In this document: positions 1 to 9,550 of the stretch, in pieces
Position numbering within the stretch: the stretch's first letter is position 1
How the letters are laid out: the number at the start of each line of letters is the position of its first letter
Source: Lancefieldella rimae ATCC 49626
Lineage (GTDB): Bacteria > Actinomycetota > Coriobacteriia > Coriobacteriales > Atopobiaceae
Reading direction: 5' to 3'
NCBI RefSeq assembly: GCF_000174015.1
Contig: NZ_ACFE01000001.1
Location: 186,001 to 250,000, forward strand
DNA: 64,000 nucleotides
Position numbers and translations under genes: made by a program
The notes under the pieces: model-generated
The model's input: the letters and a program-made list of their open reading frames with translations, nothing else
The model's database searches: none
Told to the model about the DNA's origin: nothing

Positions 1-1598
1 TTCTCGTCAGCGCAATTCTCGCCCATGGCGTATGTCTTTGCTGATGAAGCTGCTTTTGAACCGTCTTTTACATGGCGAGACGAATCTATGTTTTTAAGGT
101 ACTCGTCAACACCACCGGGAACGTGACAAATCTTGCCTTCCATGAGAGCAAATTGATCGTCGGTGACGCGCTCCATGAGATATCTATCGTGCGTAACCAC
201 CAAAAGCGTTCCCGGCCAGCTGTCAAGCAGATCTTCAAGAACAGCCAGCATATCGGTATCCAAATCGTTTCCCGGCTCATCAAGTACCAAGACGTTTGGC
301 TCTTCGAGAAGAACGCACAGAAGCGCCAGACGTCGCCGTTGTCCGCCTGAAAGATCTTTGATGCGGTCGGTAAACTCTCGACGATCAAATCCTAAGCCTT
401 CAAGAAGCTGTGTGGGGCTCTGCATTCTACCGTCAACGTAGTAGCTGGTCTTATACCGAGACAAAAGAGTGAGAACGCTTTGATCTTCTTTTTCAGACAG
501 TCCGTCAAGTTGCTGAGAAAGCCAGCCAAACGTAACCGACGCGCCTACTTTTATCAAACCTTTCGTAGGCATAAGCTGCTGTGTCATGAGCTTTAAGAGC
601 GTGGATTTTCCGGCGCCATTCTCGCCAAGAATACCGTAGCGGTCTCCTGGTCCTATCAGCCACTCAACACCATCGATAATGGGCTTTGCGCCTCTGCCAT
701 CTGAAGACGGATAGACAAATGAGACATCGTGCATCTCAATGACCTGCTTGCCAAGGCGTGACATAGCCATCCGTTTCAGCTCAAGGGTATTGCGGAGCGG
801 CGGATCGTCGGCAAGAAGTTTCTGTGCAGCCTCCACACGAAACCGCGGTTTTGACGTACGTGCTTTAGCTCCATGAGCCAACCAGTTGAGTTCTTTGCGA
901 AGGGTATTTTGCCGACGCTCTTCCGTTGCGGCGGCTTGTCGGTCTCTCTCAACCCTCTGCTGGATATAGGCCGAATATCCTCCTTCAAAGGGATCGATAG
1001 TACCGTCATGCACCTCCCACATATGGTCGCAAACCTCATCAAGAAACCAGCGGTCATGCGTAACCACGATAAGGGCACCCTGACCCTTGGGCCAAAGGTT
1101 TGTGAGTTGTGCGGCAAGCCATTGTATGGCGTGCATATCAAGATGGTTGGTAGGCTCATCCATCAAGATGACATCCCATGTACCCGACAAAAGACGTGCA
1201 AGATCACAGCGGCGACGCTGTCCGCCGGAAAGCTGTCTTACGGGAGCATTCCAATCAAGATCTCCCACCAGCTCATCGATGATATGACGGATACGTGCAT
1301 CGGATGCCCACACATATTCAGGGGTATCCCCCACGATAGCCTGGCCAACCGTTGCATCATCATCCAACGTATCCTGCTGGCCCAGATATCCTACATGGAT
1401 ATTGCCGCGCCAAACCACCTGGCCCTTGTCGGGCGTTAACCGATGAGCAATAAGCCGTAAAAGCGTTGACTTGCCGTCACCGTTTTTTCCCACAACGCCG
1501 ATACGGTCGCCTTCGTTAATTCCGATGGTCTGGTCCGACAATACTTTTTTGCTTGGCCATTCCATCGTAAGTTCTTCACAGCCAATTAAAATACCCAT
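1..1598 (-). CDS. ABC-F family ATPase, Uup-like (3' end cut by window)
   Basis: The reading frame begins with ATG at 1598 and stays open to the window edge, so the C-terminus is missing. Two ATP-binding cassettes are visible: Walker A GKNGDGKST then GENGAGKST, an LSGGQRRR signature in each, and Walker B regions ending DEPTNHLD and DEPGNDLD. There are no membrane segments, so this is a soluble ABC-F protein rather than a transporter. ABC-F proteins act on ribosomes or, for Uup, on branched DNA intermediates; the NDLD form of the second Walker B resembles Uup, but the subfamily call is inference. It follows coaBC closely (16 bp), suggesting co-transcription. A second ABC-F gene of a different type lies at 15.2-17.3 kb. 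Confidence 0.88.
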   Translation of the reverse strand, partial: MGILIGCEELTMEWPSKKVLSDQTIGINEGDRIGVVGKNGDGKSTLLRLIAHRLTPDKGQVVWRGNIHVGYLGQQDTLDDDATVGQAIVGDTPEYVWASDARIRHIIDELVGDLDWNAPVRQLSGGQRRRCDLARLLSGTWDVILMDEPTNHLDMHAIQWLAAQLTNLWPKGQGALIVVTHDRWFLDEVCDHMWEVHDGTIDPFEGGYSAYIQQRVERDRQAAATEERRQNTLRKELNWLAHGAKARTSKPRFRVEAAQKLLADDPPLRNTLELKRMAMSRLGKQVIEMHDVSFVYPSSDGRGAKPIIDGVEWLIGPGDRYGILGENGAGKSTLLKLMTQQLMPTKGLIKVGASVTFGWLSQQLDGLSEKEDQSVLTLLSRYKTSYYVDGRMQSPTQLLEGLGFDRREFTDRIKDLSGGQRRRLALLCVLLEEPNVLVLDEPGNDLDTDMLAVLEDLLDSWPGTLLVVTHDRYLMERVTDDQFALMEGKICHVPGGVDEYLKNIDSSRHVKDGSKAASSAKTYAMGENCADE

Positions 1599-1614
1599 GT
1601 ATACCACACGATTT

Positions 1615-2847
1615 CTACCGAGCTTTCAGAAGTTGCAAGGTCTTATCAAGTACCGCATTGGCAACGGCAACCAGCGGCAAAGTTTCCAGCTGCTCAATCC
1701 CTGTCTTACTTACGAAAGCGACTCGATCGGTATCGGCACCAAAGGTGGAATCGGCTCTTGAAACATCATTGGCCACAATCATATCGGCACCCTTACGCTC
1801 AAGTTTAGCCTGAGCGTTTTGTAAAAGATTGTTGGTTTCAGCAGCAAAACCTATCACAATACGGTTACGCTTTTGAGCCGATAGGGTTGCGAGAATATCT
1901 GTGGTCTCTTTGAGCTTAATCTCTACAAGCGGTTCATGTTCTTTCTTGAGTTTATGGTCTGCGCACATAACAGGAGTATAGTCGGCAACGGCCGCTGTCA
2001 GAATGGCCGCATCAACACTCTTAAATGCCGACTCTGCAGCCTCAAGCATTTGATCTGCGGAAATTACGTCAACACGACGTACTCCACAAGGTGTCTCAAG
2101 TGAAACGGGTCCCGCAACCAACACGACATCGGCGCCACGGCGAGCAGCCTCTGCCGCCACGGTAAATCCGAGCTTTCCCGTTGAGGCATTTGCCAAGAAG
2201 CGCACCGGATCAATAGCCTCGTGTGTGGGCCCTGCGGTAATAAGCAGGCGCTGACCGGACAGGTCTTGAGCTTCTTGCGATGCGCTCCGGAAACTTTGAT
2301 CCAAGAGCTTGCAAGCAGCCGAAACAATTTCATCAACCTCGGCAAGCTTTCCGTTTCCGGTGTATCCGCAGGCGAGAAGACCGCTTTGCGGTGAGACAAA
2401 ATGGTATCCCCGGCACATCAGGCTATGAACGTTTGCCTGTGTCGCCGGGTTATTCCACATGTGGGTATTCATGGCCGGCGCAATAAGTACGGGAGTATGA
2501 GCCGCAAGTAAAGCAGATGTGAGTGCATCATCACCGATACCTGCAGATATTTTTGCAATTACATTGGCCGTAGCCGGAACTACCAAAAACAAATCGGCCC
2601 AGTCGGCTATATCAACATGAGGCGTTGGACTCTCACTATAGTCATAGAGGTCCGTGAGCACTGGATGCTGCGAAAGGGTACGAAACGTTGTTACTCCCAC
2701 AAATTTCTGCGCATCGGTCGTCATGATAACCCGCACATCACAGCCGCCGCGCTGAAGCGCGCGCAGAACTTCAACAGCCTTATATGCGGCAATACCCCCC
2801 GTTACCGCAAGCGCTATCTTTTTTTGTCCCGAAGTTGCACGTATCAT
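1615..2847 (-). CDS. coaBC: Bifunctional phosphopantothenoylcysteine decarboxylase / phosphopantothenate-cysteine ligase
   Basis: Makes 4'-phosphopantetheine from 4'-phosphopantothenate, cysteine and CTP in coenzyme A synthesis. The N-terminal flavin-dependent decarboxylase (about residues 8-180) shows the active-site His in HVDIADWADL, the PAMNTHMW substrate-binding motif and the catalytic Cys in GLLACGYTGNGKL. The C-terminal ligase (about 195-400) starts with LITAGPTHEAIDPVRF and carries ASTGKLG and KLKKE. The length, 410 aa, is normal for the fusion. Its start overlaps the stop of the zinc-ribbon gene by 4 bp, so the two are translationally coupled. One GGCGAGAAG site lies inside the gene at the LLA codons before the active-site Cys. 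Confidence 0.97.
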   Translation of the reverse strand: MIRATSGQKKIALAVTGGIAAYKAVEVLRALQRGGCDVRVIMTTDAQKFVGVTTFRTLSQHPVLTDLYDYSESPTPHVDIADWADLFLVVPATANVIAKISAGIGDDALTSALLAAHTPVLIAPAMNTHMWNNPATQANVHSLMCRGYHFVSPQSGLLACGYTGNGKLAEVDEIVSAACKLLDQSFRSASQEAQDLSGQRLLITAGPTHEAIDPVRFLANASTGKLGFTVAAEAARRGADVVLVAGPVSLETPCGVRRVDVISADQMLEAAESAFKSVDAAILTAAVADYTPVMCADHKLKKEHEPLVEIKLKETTDILATLSAQKRNRIVIGFAAETNNLLQNAQAKLERKGADMIVANDVSRADSTFGADTDRVAFVSKTGIEQLETLPLVAVANAVLDKTLQLLKAR

Positions 2848-3590
2848 GACCGACTTTTCTCCTTTTCAGAGATTTCCTCCGGCGTATAGTCCGTTACCAA
2901 TATGCGATGGCAATACGGACACTCGGTAACGTTTGGACCATGTGCAAGATCGTGAAATGAGCTTGGTTGCAATGCCACCCGGCAGATGCTGGGCGTATTG
3001 CCGTCAAGATATTCAACCGCCAGACCCTTAAAACGTTTGCGTGCGCTTTCGTAAGTTGTCAGCATGTCTTCGGAAAGTTGGGAAACCACATGCTCACGTT
3101 CGTCTTTAAGCTTTAACACGCGACTTTGAAGTGAAGCGGTATCAACGACAAGAGACTTATGTGTAGTCTCAAGCTCAGCATTAAGCTTGGTAAACATTGT
3201 CTCGGCTCCTACTTCGGTATGCTTCAGCTTTTGTAGTACCTTCTGAGCCTCCATAAGCTTAAAGCTCGTCTTCTCAAGTGCTTTTGCCAGCGTAGAGAGC
3301 TGCTGGTCATAGTCTTGAATGGCACGATAGTCAGTTTCAGTAGCTGCACGATCTTGGGTTTCCTGCTCTTTTTTCTGATATGTCTCATGCTGACTTTCAA
3401 GATCTTTGACCTCAAGTTCCGCGTCCTTACGAAGGCCAACTATCTTGTTGTACTCACTTGAAAGCTTCTTTTTTGCAAGTTCAATGGTTTCAAGCCGCTT
3501 ATGTTGCGGCATGGCAGCGAGGGTTGAGGCGGCTTTAAGCAGTTTAAGATCAATGGTTTGGAGCTGCACCAATAACATAGATTCGCTCAT
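2844..3590 (-). CDS. Coiled-coil protein with C-terminal C4 zinc ribbon
   Basis: A 248-aa protein with a long, charged alpha-helical coiled coil over about residues 5-190 and a zinc ribbon at the C-terminus (CRVAL... then ECPYCHRIL). This arrangement matches the zf-RING_7 / DUF164 family, found widely in bacteria next to housekeeping genes; it is thought to bind nucleic acid but its precise role is unknown. The ATG at 3590 has a clear AAGGAGG six bases upstream. It overlaps coaBC by 4 bp. I cannot assign a function beyond the family. Confidence 0.85.
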   Translation of the reverse strand: MSESMLLVQLQTIDLKLLKAASTLAAMPQHKRLETIELAKKKLSSEYNKIVGLRKDAELEVKDLESQHETYQKKEQETQDRAATETDYRAIQDYDQQLSTLAKALEKTSFKLMEAQKVLQKLKHTEVGAETMFTKLNAELETTHKSLVVDTASLQSRVLKLKDEREHVVSQLSEDMLTTYESARKRFKGLAVEYLDGNTPSICRVALQPSSFHDLAHGPNVTECPYCHRILVTDYTPEEISEKEKSRS

Positions 3591-3672
3591 ATTCCCTCCT
3601 TATACGGTTATGTCCACATACTAGAGTAACGCAGTTAGCTGAAGAAAACCTCAGAATTTACAAGGTAGTCTT

Positions 3673-4821
3673 TCACTCAACAAGTCCTAAAAGTGCCTCC
3701 GCAAAGCTCTCAAGCTCTTCTTCTGAAACTCTTTCGTCAAATGAAATTCGCAAAGACCCCAGAGCCTTCTGGCGAGAAATTCCCATGGCCGACAAAACAT
3801 GGCTTGGCTCAAGCGATCCTGAAGAACAGGCAGAGCCTGCCGAAACTTCAAATCCTGCCTGATCAAGCGCAAGTACCAACGATTCCGAATCCATACTGGG
3901 AACAAGGATGCTCACGGTTCCCGGCAGATGGTCATCCCCAATAACGGTGGAAGTTGTGGGCTCAATTTTACGAGAAGCACATAAACGCTGGTAAAGATGG
4001 TCTGCTCGCATTGAAACGGTGTTCTGCGTTGCGCTAAGCCGCTCCGTACACTCACGCGCCACTGCGGCAAATGCAAGCGCTCCGCGAACTGCCTGCGTTC
4101 CGTGGCGTCTCCCCTGTTCTTGTCCGCCGCCATAGCTTTGCGGTCTCAACGGCGTACGGGAACGAATAAGTTCGGCTCCAATACCAATGGGACCACCAAG
4201 TTTGTGTGCGGTAATCGTAAGTGCATCTACGTCGTCAAGATGCAAAGCAATGCGTCCAAAAGCCTGAACCGCATCGGTATGAAAAAATGCACCATACTGA
4301 TGCGCCACTTGAGAAAGCTCTCTTATCGGCTGTACAACCCCTGTTTCATTGTTCGCATACATAATGCTCACAAGAGCGACGGACACATCAAGTAGTTCAC
4401 TGAGTGCCTGAGGTTCAATCTTCCCTTGACGGTTAGGCTTAACGATACGCACGTCAAACCCTCGATCGCGAAGTACCGGCGCAGTATCCAAGACCGACTC
4501 ATGCTCAATGGCCGACATCACAACAACGGTCCGCGTGTGATCTTTTTGACGCACTCCCTCAGCAATGCCGAGAAGCGCAAGGTTATTGCCTTCGGTGCCT
4601 CCTGAGGTAAAGATAACATCAGGAGTTCTAAAGCCTCCTCCTGCCGCCTGTACGAGATCTCTACGCGCAGCGTCAAGTGCACGTGCGGCTTGGCGACCCA
4701 AGGTATGCAAAGAATTTGGATTAACTCCCGCAAACGCTGAGTTTTCATAGGTTTTCTCGGCAAGAAGAGCGGAAGGTCTTGTTGGTGCGGAAGCAGCGTA
4801 GTCAAGATATAGGTATGGCAT
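3673..4821 (-). CDS. Cysteine desulfurase (IscS/NifS family)
   Basis: PLP enzyme that takes sulfur from cysteine for Fe-S clusters and tRNA thiolation. It starts YLDYAASAPTRP, carries the pyridoxal-binding Lys in TAHKLGGP, and has the sulfur-carrying Cys in the flexible loop SAGSACSSGSLEP, which marks the IscS/NifS group. I chose ATG 4821 (382 aa) because MPYLYLDYAA is the family N-terminus and an AGGAG lies upstream, although the spacing is long (about 12 nt). The frame remains open upstream and a longer form is possible. It lies 19 bp downstream of rpe. The window contains clients for its sulfur: miaB, rimO, ispG and ispH (Fe-S enzymes). Confidence 0.93.
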   Translation of the reverse strand: MPYLYLDYAASAPTRPSALLAEKTYENSAFAGVNPNSLHTLGRQAARALDAARRDLVQAAGGGFRTPDVIFTSGGTEGNNLALLGIAEGVRQKDHTRTVVVMSAIEHESVLDTAPVLRDRGFDVRIVKPNRQGKIEPQALSELLDVSVALVSIMYANNETGVVQPIRELSQVAHQYGAFFHTDAVQAFGRIALHLDDVDALTITAHKLGGPIGIGAELIRSRTPLRPQSYGGGQEQGRRHGTQAVRGALAFAAVARECTERLSATQNTVSMRADHLYQRLCASRKIEPTTSTVIGDDHLPGTVSILVPSMDSESLVLALDQAGFEVSAGSACSSGSLEPSHVLSAMGISRQKALGSLRISFDERVSEEELESFAEALLGLVE

Positions 4822-4840
4822 AGTTTGTTGTGATCTCCTC

Positions 4841-5515
4841 TTATGCCTGCGTACTGTTGCCCAAACGGGCTTCATGTTTCAATTCGGAAATTGCAGCCTC
4901 TCTGTCGTCTGCCTTAAAGATGGCGCTTCCGGCAACCAGCATGGTTGCACCTGCACTCACAAGCTCGGAAGCGTTTGCCGCACTGACGCCACCGTCAACC
5001 TCAATGAGAGGTGTAACCTGATGGCTTTTACACAGCTCCTTGACTTGCCGAATCTTGGCATATGCACCCGGAATAAACTTCTGTCCGCCAAATCCCGGAT
5101 TCACGCTCATAACGAGTACCAAATCAACGTCTTCGATGATGTCTTCCAAAAAACAGACCGGCGTTGCCGGGTTGATGGCAATACCTGCCCGAGCACCGGC
5201 GGAGCGTATAAGATGCACAAGTCGATGGGCGTGAGGCGTTGCCTCCATATGAAAGGTAACGATGTCCGCGCCAAGATCCAAAAACAAAGGGATGATCTCG
5301 GCGGGATTGGTAACCATAAGATGCACGTCAAACGGCATCTGAGTTGCCTTTTGTGCTTCCTTCATAATGGCCGGACCAAATGAAATGTTTGGCACAAAAT
5401 GTCCGTCCATCACGTCATAGTGGATATAGTCAGCGCTCTTGATGCTTTCCAGCTCATGGGCAAGCCGGGTAAAATCAGCCGAAAGAACCGATGGAGCAAT
5501 ATAGACGTTATTCAT
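4841..5515 (-). CDS. rpe: Ribulose-phosphate 3-epimerase
   Basis: Interconverts ribulose 5-phosphate and xylulose 5-phosphate in the pentose phosphate pathway. It has the TIM-barrel signatures: IAPSVLSADF at the N-terminus, DYIHYDVMDGHFVPN (metal-binding His and catalytic Asp), FDVHLMV, MSVNPGFGGQ and EVDGGVS. The ATG at 5515 is preferred because GGAAGG lies 6 nt upstream and the protein then begins MNNVYIAPSV as in the family (224 aa). It starts 12 bp after the gpsA stop and probably ends the long scpA-to-gpsA transcription unit together with the cysteine desulfurase gene. Confidence 0.96.
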   Translation of the reverse strand: MNNVYIAPSVLSADFTRLAHELESIKSADYIHYDVMDGHFVPNISFGPAIMKEAQKATQMPFDVHLMVTNPAEIIPLFLDLGADIVTFHMEATPHAHRLVHLIRSAGARAGIAINPATPVCFLEDIIEDVDLVLVMSVNPGFGGQKFIPGAYAKIRQVKELCKSHQVTPLIEVDGGVSAANASELVSAGATMLVAGSAIFKADDREAAISELKHEARLGNSTQA

Positions 5516-5526
5516 ATACCTTCCCA

Positions 5527-6534
5527 TCACTCAATACCATAAAATTCGTTGCGAGGCATACGATCCATAAGATTTGCAACAACTGCGTCAATGGAGGCGC
5601 CTTCATACAAAATGGCATGAACCGCATCGGTAAGCGGCATTTCAATATGCTTTTGGTGTCCGAGTTCGTACAGACCCTTTACCGCCTGAGCGCCTTCTAC
5701 CACCATATGAGTGCGACTCTGGTATGTATCGAGAGTTTCCCCTCCTACCAGCGCCTCACCAAAGCTTCTATTGCGAGAATGGCGGGAAGTACACGTAACT
5801 ACCAAATCTCCCATACCGGCAAGACCCATGCATGTGAGCGGGTTTCCCCCAAGTGCCACAACGATGCGACCGAGCTCAGCAATACCTCGCGTCATAAGAG
5901 CCGCAAGCGTATTGTCTCCCGCACCGCTTCCGACTGCAACGCCACAGGCAATGGCAACCACGTTTTTGGCGGCAGCGCACGCTTCCACGCCTCTCACGTC
6001 ATCACTTACGTACGTCCTGAACTCTCGACACGAAATGGCTTTCTGAAACCGCTTCGCACACGTAAGATCTTCGGAGGCAACAACTGCCGCAGAAAAGCTC
6101 TTCTCGACAACCTCTTCTGCGTGATTGGGGCCTGAAAGAACCGCAATTCGCTCCGGATGCCCAAGCTCATCAGCGACAACTTCATGCATGAGCTTATGAG
6201 AGTGCGCTTCCATGCCTTTTGAAAGTACCAATATCGGAACTTGAGTATCAATATATGGAGCCAGTGAAGCGCAGGTGGAACGCAGAAAAGCCGACGGAGT
6301 TGCAAGTACAACAGCTTCAGACCCAGACACCGCTTCTTCCTGAGAAGTTGTGGCAACGATATTTTCCGGCAAAAGAGCATCGCGTAAATGAAGGCAATTT
6401 CTATGCTCTGACCTTATGCTTTCTGCAATTACGTCCTCACGCGACCACACGACAACCGTCTCGCACGTAGCTGCCAAGAGTGTGGAAAACGCGGTTCCCC
6501 AAGAACCCGATCCAACAACACAGACACGCTTCAT
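5527..6534 (-). CDS. gpsA: Glycerol-3-phosphate dehydrogenase [NAD(P)+]
   Basis: Reduces dihydroxyacetone phosphate to sn-glycerol 3-phosphate, the backbone for phospholipids. The Rossmann dinucleotide motif VCVVGSGSWGTAFS opens the protein, followed by VLSKGME and SGPNHAEEV and by the catalytic Lys region EACAAAKNVVAIACG; 335 aa is the usual length. Its ATG overlaps the plsY stop by 4 bp. Its product is the direct substrate of PlsY, so coupling of the two genes makes metabolic sense. Confidence 0.97.
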   Translation of the reverse strand: MKRVCVVGSGSWGTAFSTLLAATCETVVVWSREDVIAESIRSEHRNCLHLRDALLPENIVATTSQEEAVSGSEAVVLATPSAFLRSTCASLAPYIDTQVPILVLSKGMEAHSHKLMHEVVADELGHPERIAVLSGPNHAEEVVEKSFSAAVVASEDLTCAKRFQKAISCREFRTYVSDDVRGVEACAAAKNVVAIACGVAVGSGAGDNTLAALMTRGIAELGRIVVALGGNPLTCMGLAGMGDLVVTCTSRHSRNRSFGEALVGGETLDTYQSRTHMVVEGAQAVKGLYELGHQKHIEMPLTDAVHAILYEGASIDAVVANLMDRMPRNEFYGIE

Positions 6535-7313
6535 CGTGTGCCCTTTTCCCTACGGACGCTGCGTCTCTCTTGAGGCTGATTCCCCAAAAGCTGTGCCTTT
6601 TTGGCGGAAGGATGCTGAATATGCGGTTTTTCCTTACCTTCTTCAATGGGCTTCTCGCCAAAGTCTTTTGATCCAATACTGAATTTTCGCTCGCTCCCCT
6701 GCGACAGGCGGCTCAGGTTTTCGCGGTGTGCCCATACCACAGTGGCACCGACCACTAAGATGCACAGCACGGAAAACGGCGGCTCACCGAAAATAATCGC
6801 AAAGACACCGATGGCCACGGCAGCGCCCACCGAACCAAGCGAAACATACTGCGTTGGCAAAGCAAGCGCCAAAAAGACAAGAAAAGCCATGACTGCCATT
6901 GGCCAATTAAGCGCCAAACCTCCGCCAAAGCCAACCGCAATACCTTTTCCGCCGTGAAAATGGAGGAAGGGAGAAAATATATGCCCCAGGACACAGCACG
7001 CATATACAAACGAAATTGCCCAGTGATATGCGCCCTCGAGGTCAAGCGCAACCGATCCGCCATCAACCACAGAAGACAGGATAAGACGCGCCACACAAAC
7101 GCTTAAGAAGCCCTTGCCAGCGTCACATACAAGCGTGAGCACACCCGCCGTACTTCCGGCACTTCTCGCCACGTTGGTAGTACCGATATTGCCGGATCCC
7201 ACGCTTCGAATATCCTCGTGTGCCAACAGCCGAGCGATGATGAGCCCAAAGGGAATGCCTCCCACAAAAAAGGCACCGACGCTGAGAAGTAAAATAACAA
7301 AAATGCTGGCCAT
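6531..7313 (-). CDS. plsY: Acyl-phosphate:glycerol-3-phosphate acyltransferase PlsY, with basic C-terminal tail
   Basis: Integral membrane enzyme that transfers an acyl group from acyl-phosphate to glycerol 3-phosphate, the first step of phospholipid synthesis. The three PlsY motifs can be seen: VGSGNIGTTNVARSAG, FHGGKGIAVGFGG and the later FGEPPF region, with several hydrophobic segments. At 260 aa it is longer than the usual about 200 aa because of a roughly 55-residue charged C-terminal tail that ends in RRSVRREKGTR. Two GGCGAGAAG sites lie in this gene, one of them in the tail. It starts 3 bp after the der stop and overlaps gpsA. Confidence 0.95.
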   Translation of the reverse strand: MASIFVILLLSVGAFFVGGIPFGLIIARLLAHEDIRSVGSGNIGTTNVARSAGSTAGVLTLVCDAGKGFLSVCVARLILSSVVDGGSVALDLEGAYHWAISFVYACCVLGHIFSPFLHFHGGKGIAVGFGGGLALNWPMAVMAFLVFLALALPTQYVSLGSVGAAVAIGVFAIIFGEPPFSVLCILVVGATVVWAHRENLSRLSQGSERKFSIGSKDFGEKPIEEGKEKPHIQHPSAKKAQLLGNQPQERRSVRREKGTR

Positions 7314-7315
7314 AT

Positions 7316-8638
7316 CTATGCCTCAGCTTTCTTACGGAACTTTAGGCGCAGAGGAGTTCCCGTCAAATCAAAGCACTCCCGCAGACGGTTTTCAATAAAC
7401 CGCTCGTAATTGTCGTCAACAAGATCGGGGGCATTGCACCAAAACGAAATTACCGGAGGTTTTGATCCAGTCTGCGTCGCATAGTGAATCTTAAGGCGGC
7501 GTCCTTTGTCGGATACGCTGTGTCCGCCCTCACGAATCCGAGTGAGAAGATCATTCAGCTTTGAGGTGCGGATCTCAGAAGCACGTGCGCCTGCCGCAGC
7601 CAGCGCGGCGCCGAGCACCTTATCAATCGCTCTGCCCGTCAATGCAGACACACGAATAAACGGAATCCACGGCGAGAAAGACATGCGCTTGTCCACCGAA
7701 GCGGACACCTCTGCTTGCTTTTCCTCGGTGTCGATAAGATCCCACTTGTTCAAAAGTCCTACCAGCGCACACCCACGCTCAACGGCCATATTGGCGAGTT
7801 TTTGATCCTGCTCGGTAACGCCGACCGTTGCGTCAATTACCAAAAGACACACGTCGGCTCTATCCATTGCCCGAAGTCCGCGAAGCAGACTGTAATATTC
7901 AACGTCTTCATGCACCTTACTCTTCTGGCGCATACCCGCGGTGTCCACAAGGCATATGGGCTGATCTTTCCACATAATCATTGTGTCTATCGCATCGCGC
8001 GTAGTGCCCGCAACATTAGAGACGATGGAGCGCTTCTTGCCTGCCAAGCGGTTTGCAAGAGACGATTTCCCTACGTTGGGCCTTCCGATAATGGCCAAGC
8101 GTATAATGCTGTCGTCTACCGGCTCTTCTCTCTCTTCAGGAAGCTCCGCTACGATACCATCAAGTAAGTCTCCCGTACCAATGCCGTGCGAGGCAGAAAT
8201 GGGAAGGGGTTCTCCTACACCAAGGGCATAAAAGTCCCACAGCCCGTCTTGCTCGGTTTCGGGACTATCCTTTTTGTTGACCACTAAAAAGACCGGCTTG
8301 TCGGACCTCCGCACAATGCGAGCCACCTCTTCGTCTTCGTCGGTAATGCCCGTTTTGCCGTCAACGACAAACACAATGACGTCGGCTTCTTCACACGCAA
8401 GGAGCGCCTGCTCACGAATGTGCGGTGCAAATTGATCCTTTGACTTCACGGATTCAATGCCGCCGGTATCAATAAGACAAAACTCACGTCCGTTCCAATC
8501 GGCATCATGGTATGAGCGATCGCGCGTAACGCCGCGAGACTCGTGCACAATGGCCTCGCGTCTTTGAGCAAGGCGATTTACTAAGGTTGATTTACCGACA
8601 TTTGGACGGCCTACAACAGCAACAATAGGCTTAGGCAT
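7316..8638 (-). CDS. der: Ribosome biogenesis GTPase Der (EngA)
   Basis: Double GTPase needed for assembly of the 50S subunit. Two G domains in tandem are plain: G1 GRPNVGKST (about residue 8) and GRPNVGKSS (about 183), G3 DTGG and DTAG, G4 NKKD and NKWD, followed by a KH-like C-terminal domain. 440 aa is typical. ATG 8638 has AGGAG at good spacing. It sits between ispH and plsY in the same orientation, a neighbourhood (cmk-ispH-der-plsY-gpsA) shared by many Gram-positive genomes. Confidence 0.98.
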   Translation of the reverse strand: MPKPIVAVVGRPNVGKSTLVNRLAQRREAIVHESRGVTRDRSYHDADWNGREFCLIDTGGIESVKSKDQFAPHIREQALLACEEADVIVFVVDGKTGITDEDEEVARIVRRSDKPVFLVVNKKDSPETEQDGLWDFYALGVGEPLPISASHGIGTGDLLDGIVAELPEEREEPVDDSIIRLAIIGRPNVGKSSLANRLAGKKRSIVSNVAGTTRDAIDTMIMWKDQPICLVDTAGMRQKSKVHEDVEYYSLLRGLRAMDRADVCLLVIDATVGVTEQDQKLANMAVERGCALVGLLNKWDLIDTEEKQAEVSASVDKRMSFSPWIPFIRVSALTGRAIDKVLGAALAAAGARASEIRTSKLNDLLTRIREGGHSVSDKGRRLKIHYATQTGSKPPVISFWCNAPDLVDDNYERFIENRLRECFDLTGTPLRLKFRKKAEA

Positions 8639-8690
8639 AACTCTCCTTGAATGTATGTACAGACACTATCATGTTACCATGATGCGTCTC

Positions 8691-9548
8691 TTAGTGTTTC
8701 TCCACCATCTGTGAAATTGCATCTTTAACGGCTCTAATTTGAGCGGCCGGAGTTGAAGCGCCGGCGGTTATGCCAATGTCTTGCGCTCCGTCAAACCAGT
8801 TGGCAAGAAGCTCTTCCGCTCCTTCAATATGGTGTGTTTTGCGGCAAAATTGAGATGAAATCTCTGCAAGCCTCGTAGTATTTGCAGAGTTCCGACCCCC
8901 TATCACAATCATTACGTCAGAGCGTTTTGCAAGACGCTCACATGATTGCTGATGGCCCGCCGTAGCCTCGCAAATGGTATTCATTACACGGAGTTCTTCC
9001 ACGAGCGGCAAAAGAGCGCCAACTACCTCGCGCAGTCGAGCAGCCGACATCGTTGTCTGTACAACCAACCCAACTCTGCGTGCATCTTGAAATTCTCGCG
9101 CACGTGCCTCTACCTCAGAGACGGAGTCAATGGCGGTAGCACCCGGGACGTGTGCAAGGGTTGCTTCTACTTCAGGATGACCTGCCTCGCCAACCACATA
9201 CACAGCATAGCCTTCACTCGCCAGACGTTCTGCGGCCGCATGAGTCTTCTTTACAAAAGGACAGGTTGCATCCATAACCTCCGCGCAATCAGCGCGCGCC
9301 AAGTGCTCTTCTTCAGGAGTAACCCCGTGAGTGCGCAACAAAAGTGCAGATCCCGCAGCATCTTTTGCACGATCCACAACCTGAACTCCTCGCTTATTAA
9401 GGGATTTGACCACCTTTGGGTTGTGGATCAGAGGACCCAAGGTTTTTACCGGAGCGGCTCCTTCCTCAAGCGCCGCTTCGACCATTTCAAGAGCTCTCTC
9501 AACGCCATAACAAGCGCCTGCTTCATCTGCAATTCTAATGGTGGGCAC
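8691..9548 (-). CDS. ispH: 4-hydroxy-3-methylbut-2-enyl diphosphate reductase
   Basis: Last enzyme of the MEP isoprenoid pathway; a [4Fe-4S] enzyme that makes IPP and DMAPP. The three cluster cysteines are seen in AGACYGVERAL (near residue 13), MDATCPFVKKTH (near 96) and NTICEATAGHQQ (near 190), with HGVTPEE and GHPEVEA in between. The start is GTG at 9548, with GGAGG 8 nt upstream; the gene begins 2 bp after the cmk-plsC stop. The upstream pathway enzymes Dxr and IspG are encoded at 21-25 kb in this window. Confidence 0.97.
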   Translation of the reverse strand: MPTIRIADEAGACYGVERALEMVEAALEEGAAPVKTLGPLIHNPKVVKSLNKRGVQVVDRAKDAAGSALLLRTHGVTPEEEHLARADCAEVMDATCPFVKKTHAAAERLASEGYAVYVVGEAGHPEVEATLAHVPGATAIDSVSEVEARAREFQDARRVGLVVQTTMSAARLREVVGALLPLVEELRVMNTICEATAGHQQSCERLAKRSDVMIVIGGRNSANTTRLAEISSQFCRKTHHIEGAEELLANWFDGAQDIGITAGASTPAAQIRAVKDAISQMVEKH

Positions 9549-9550
9549 AA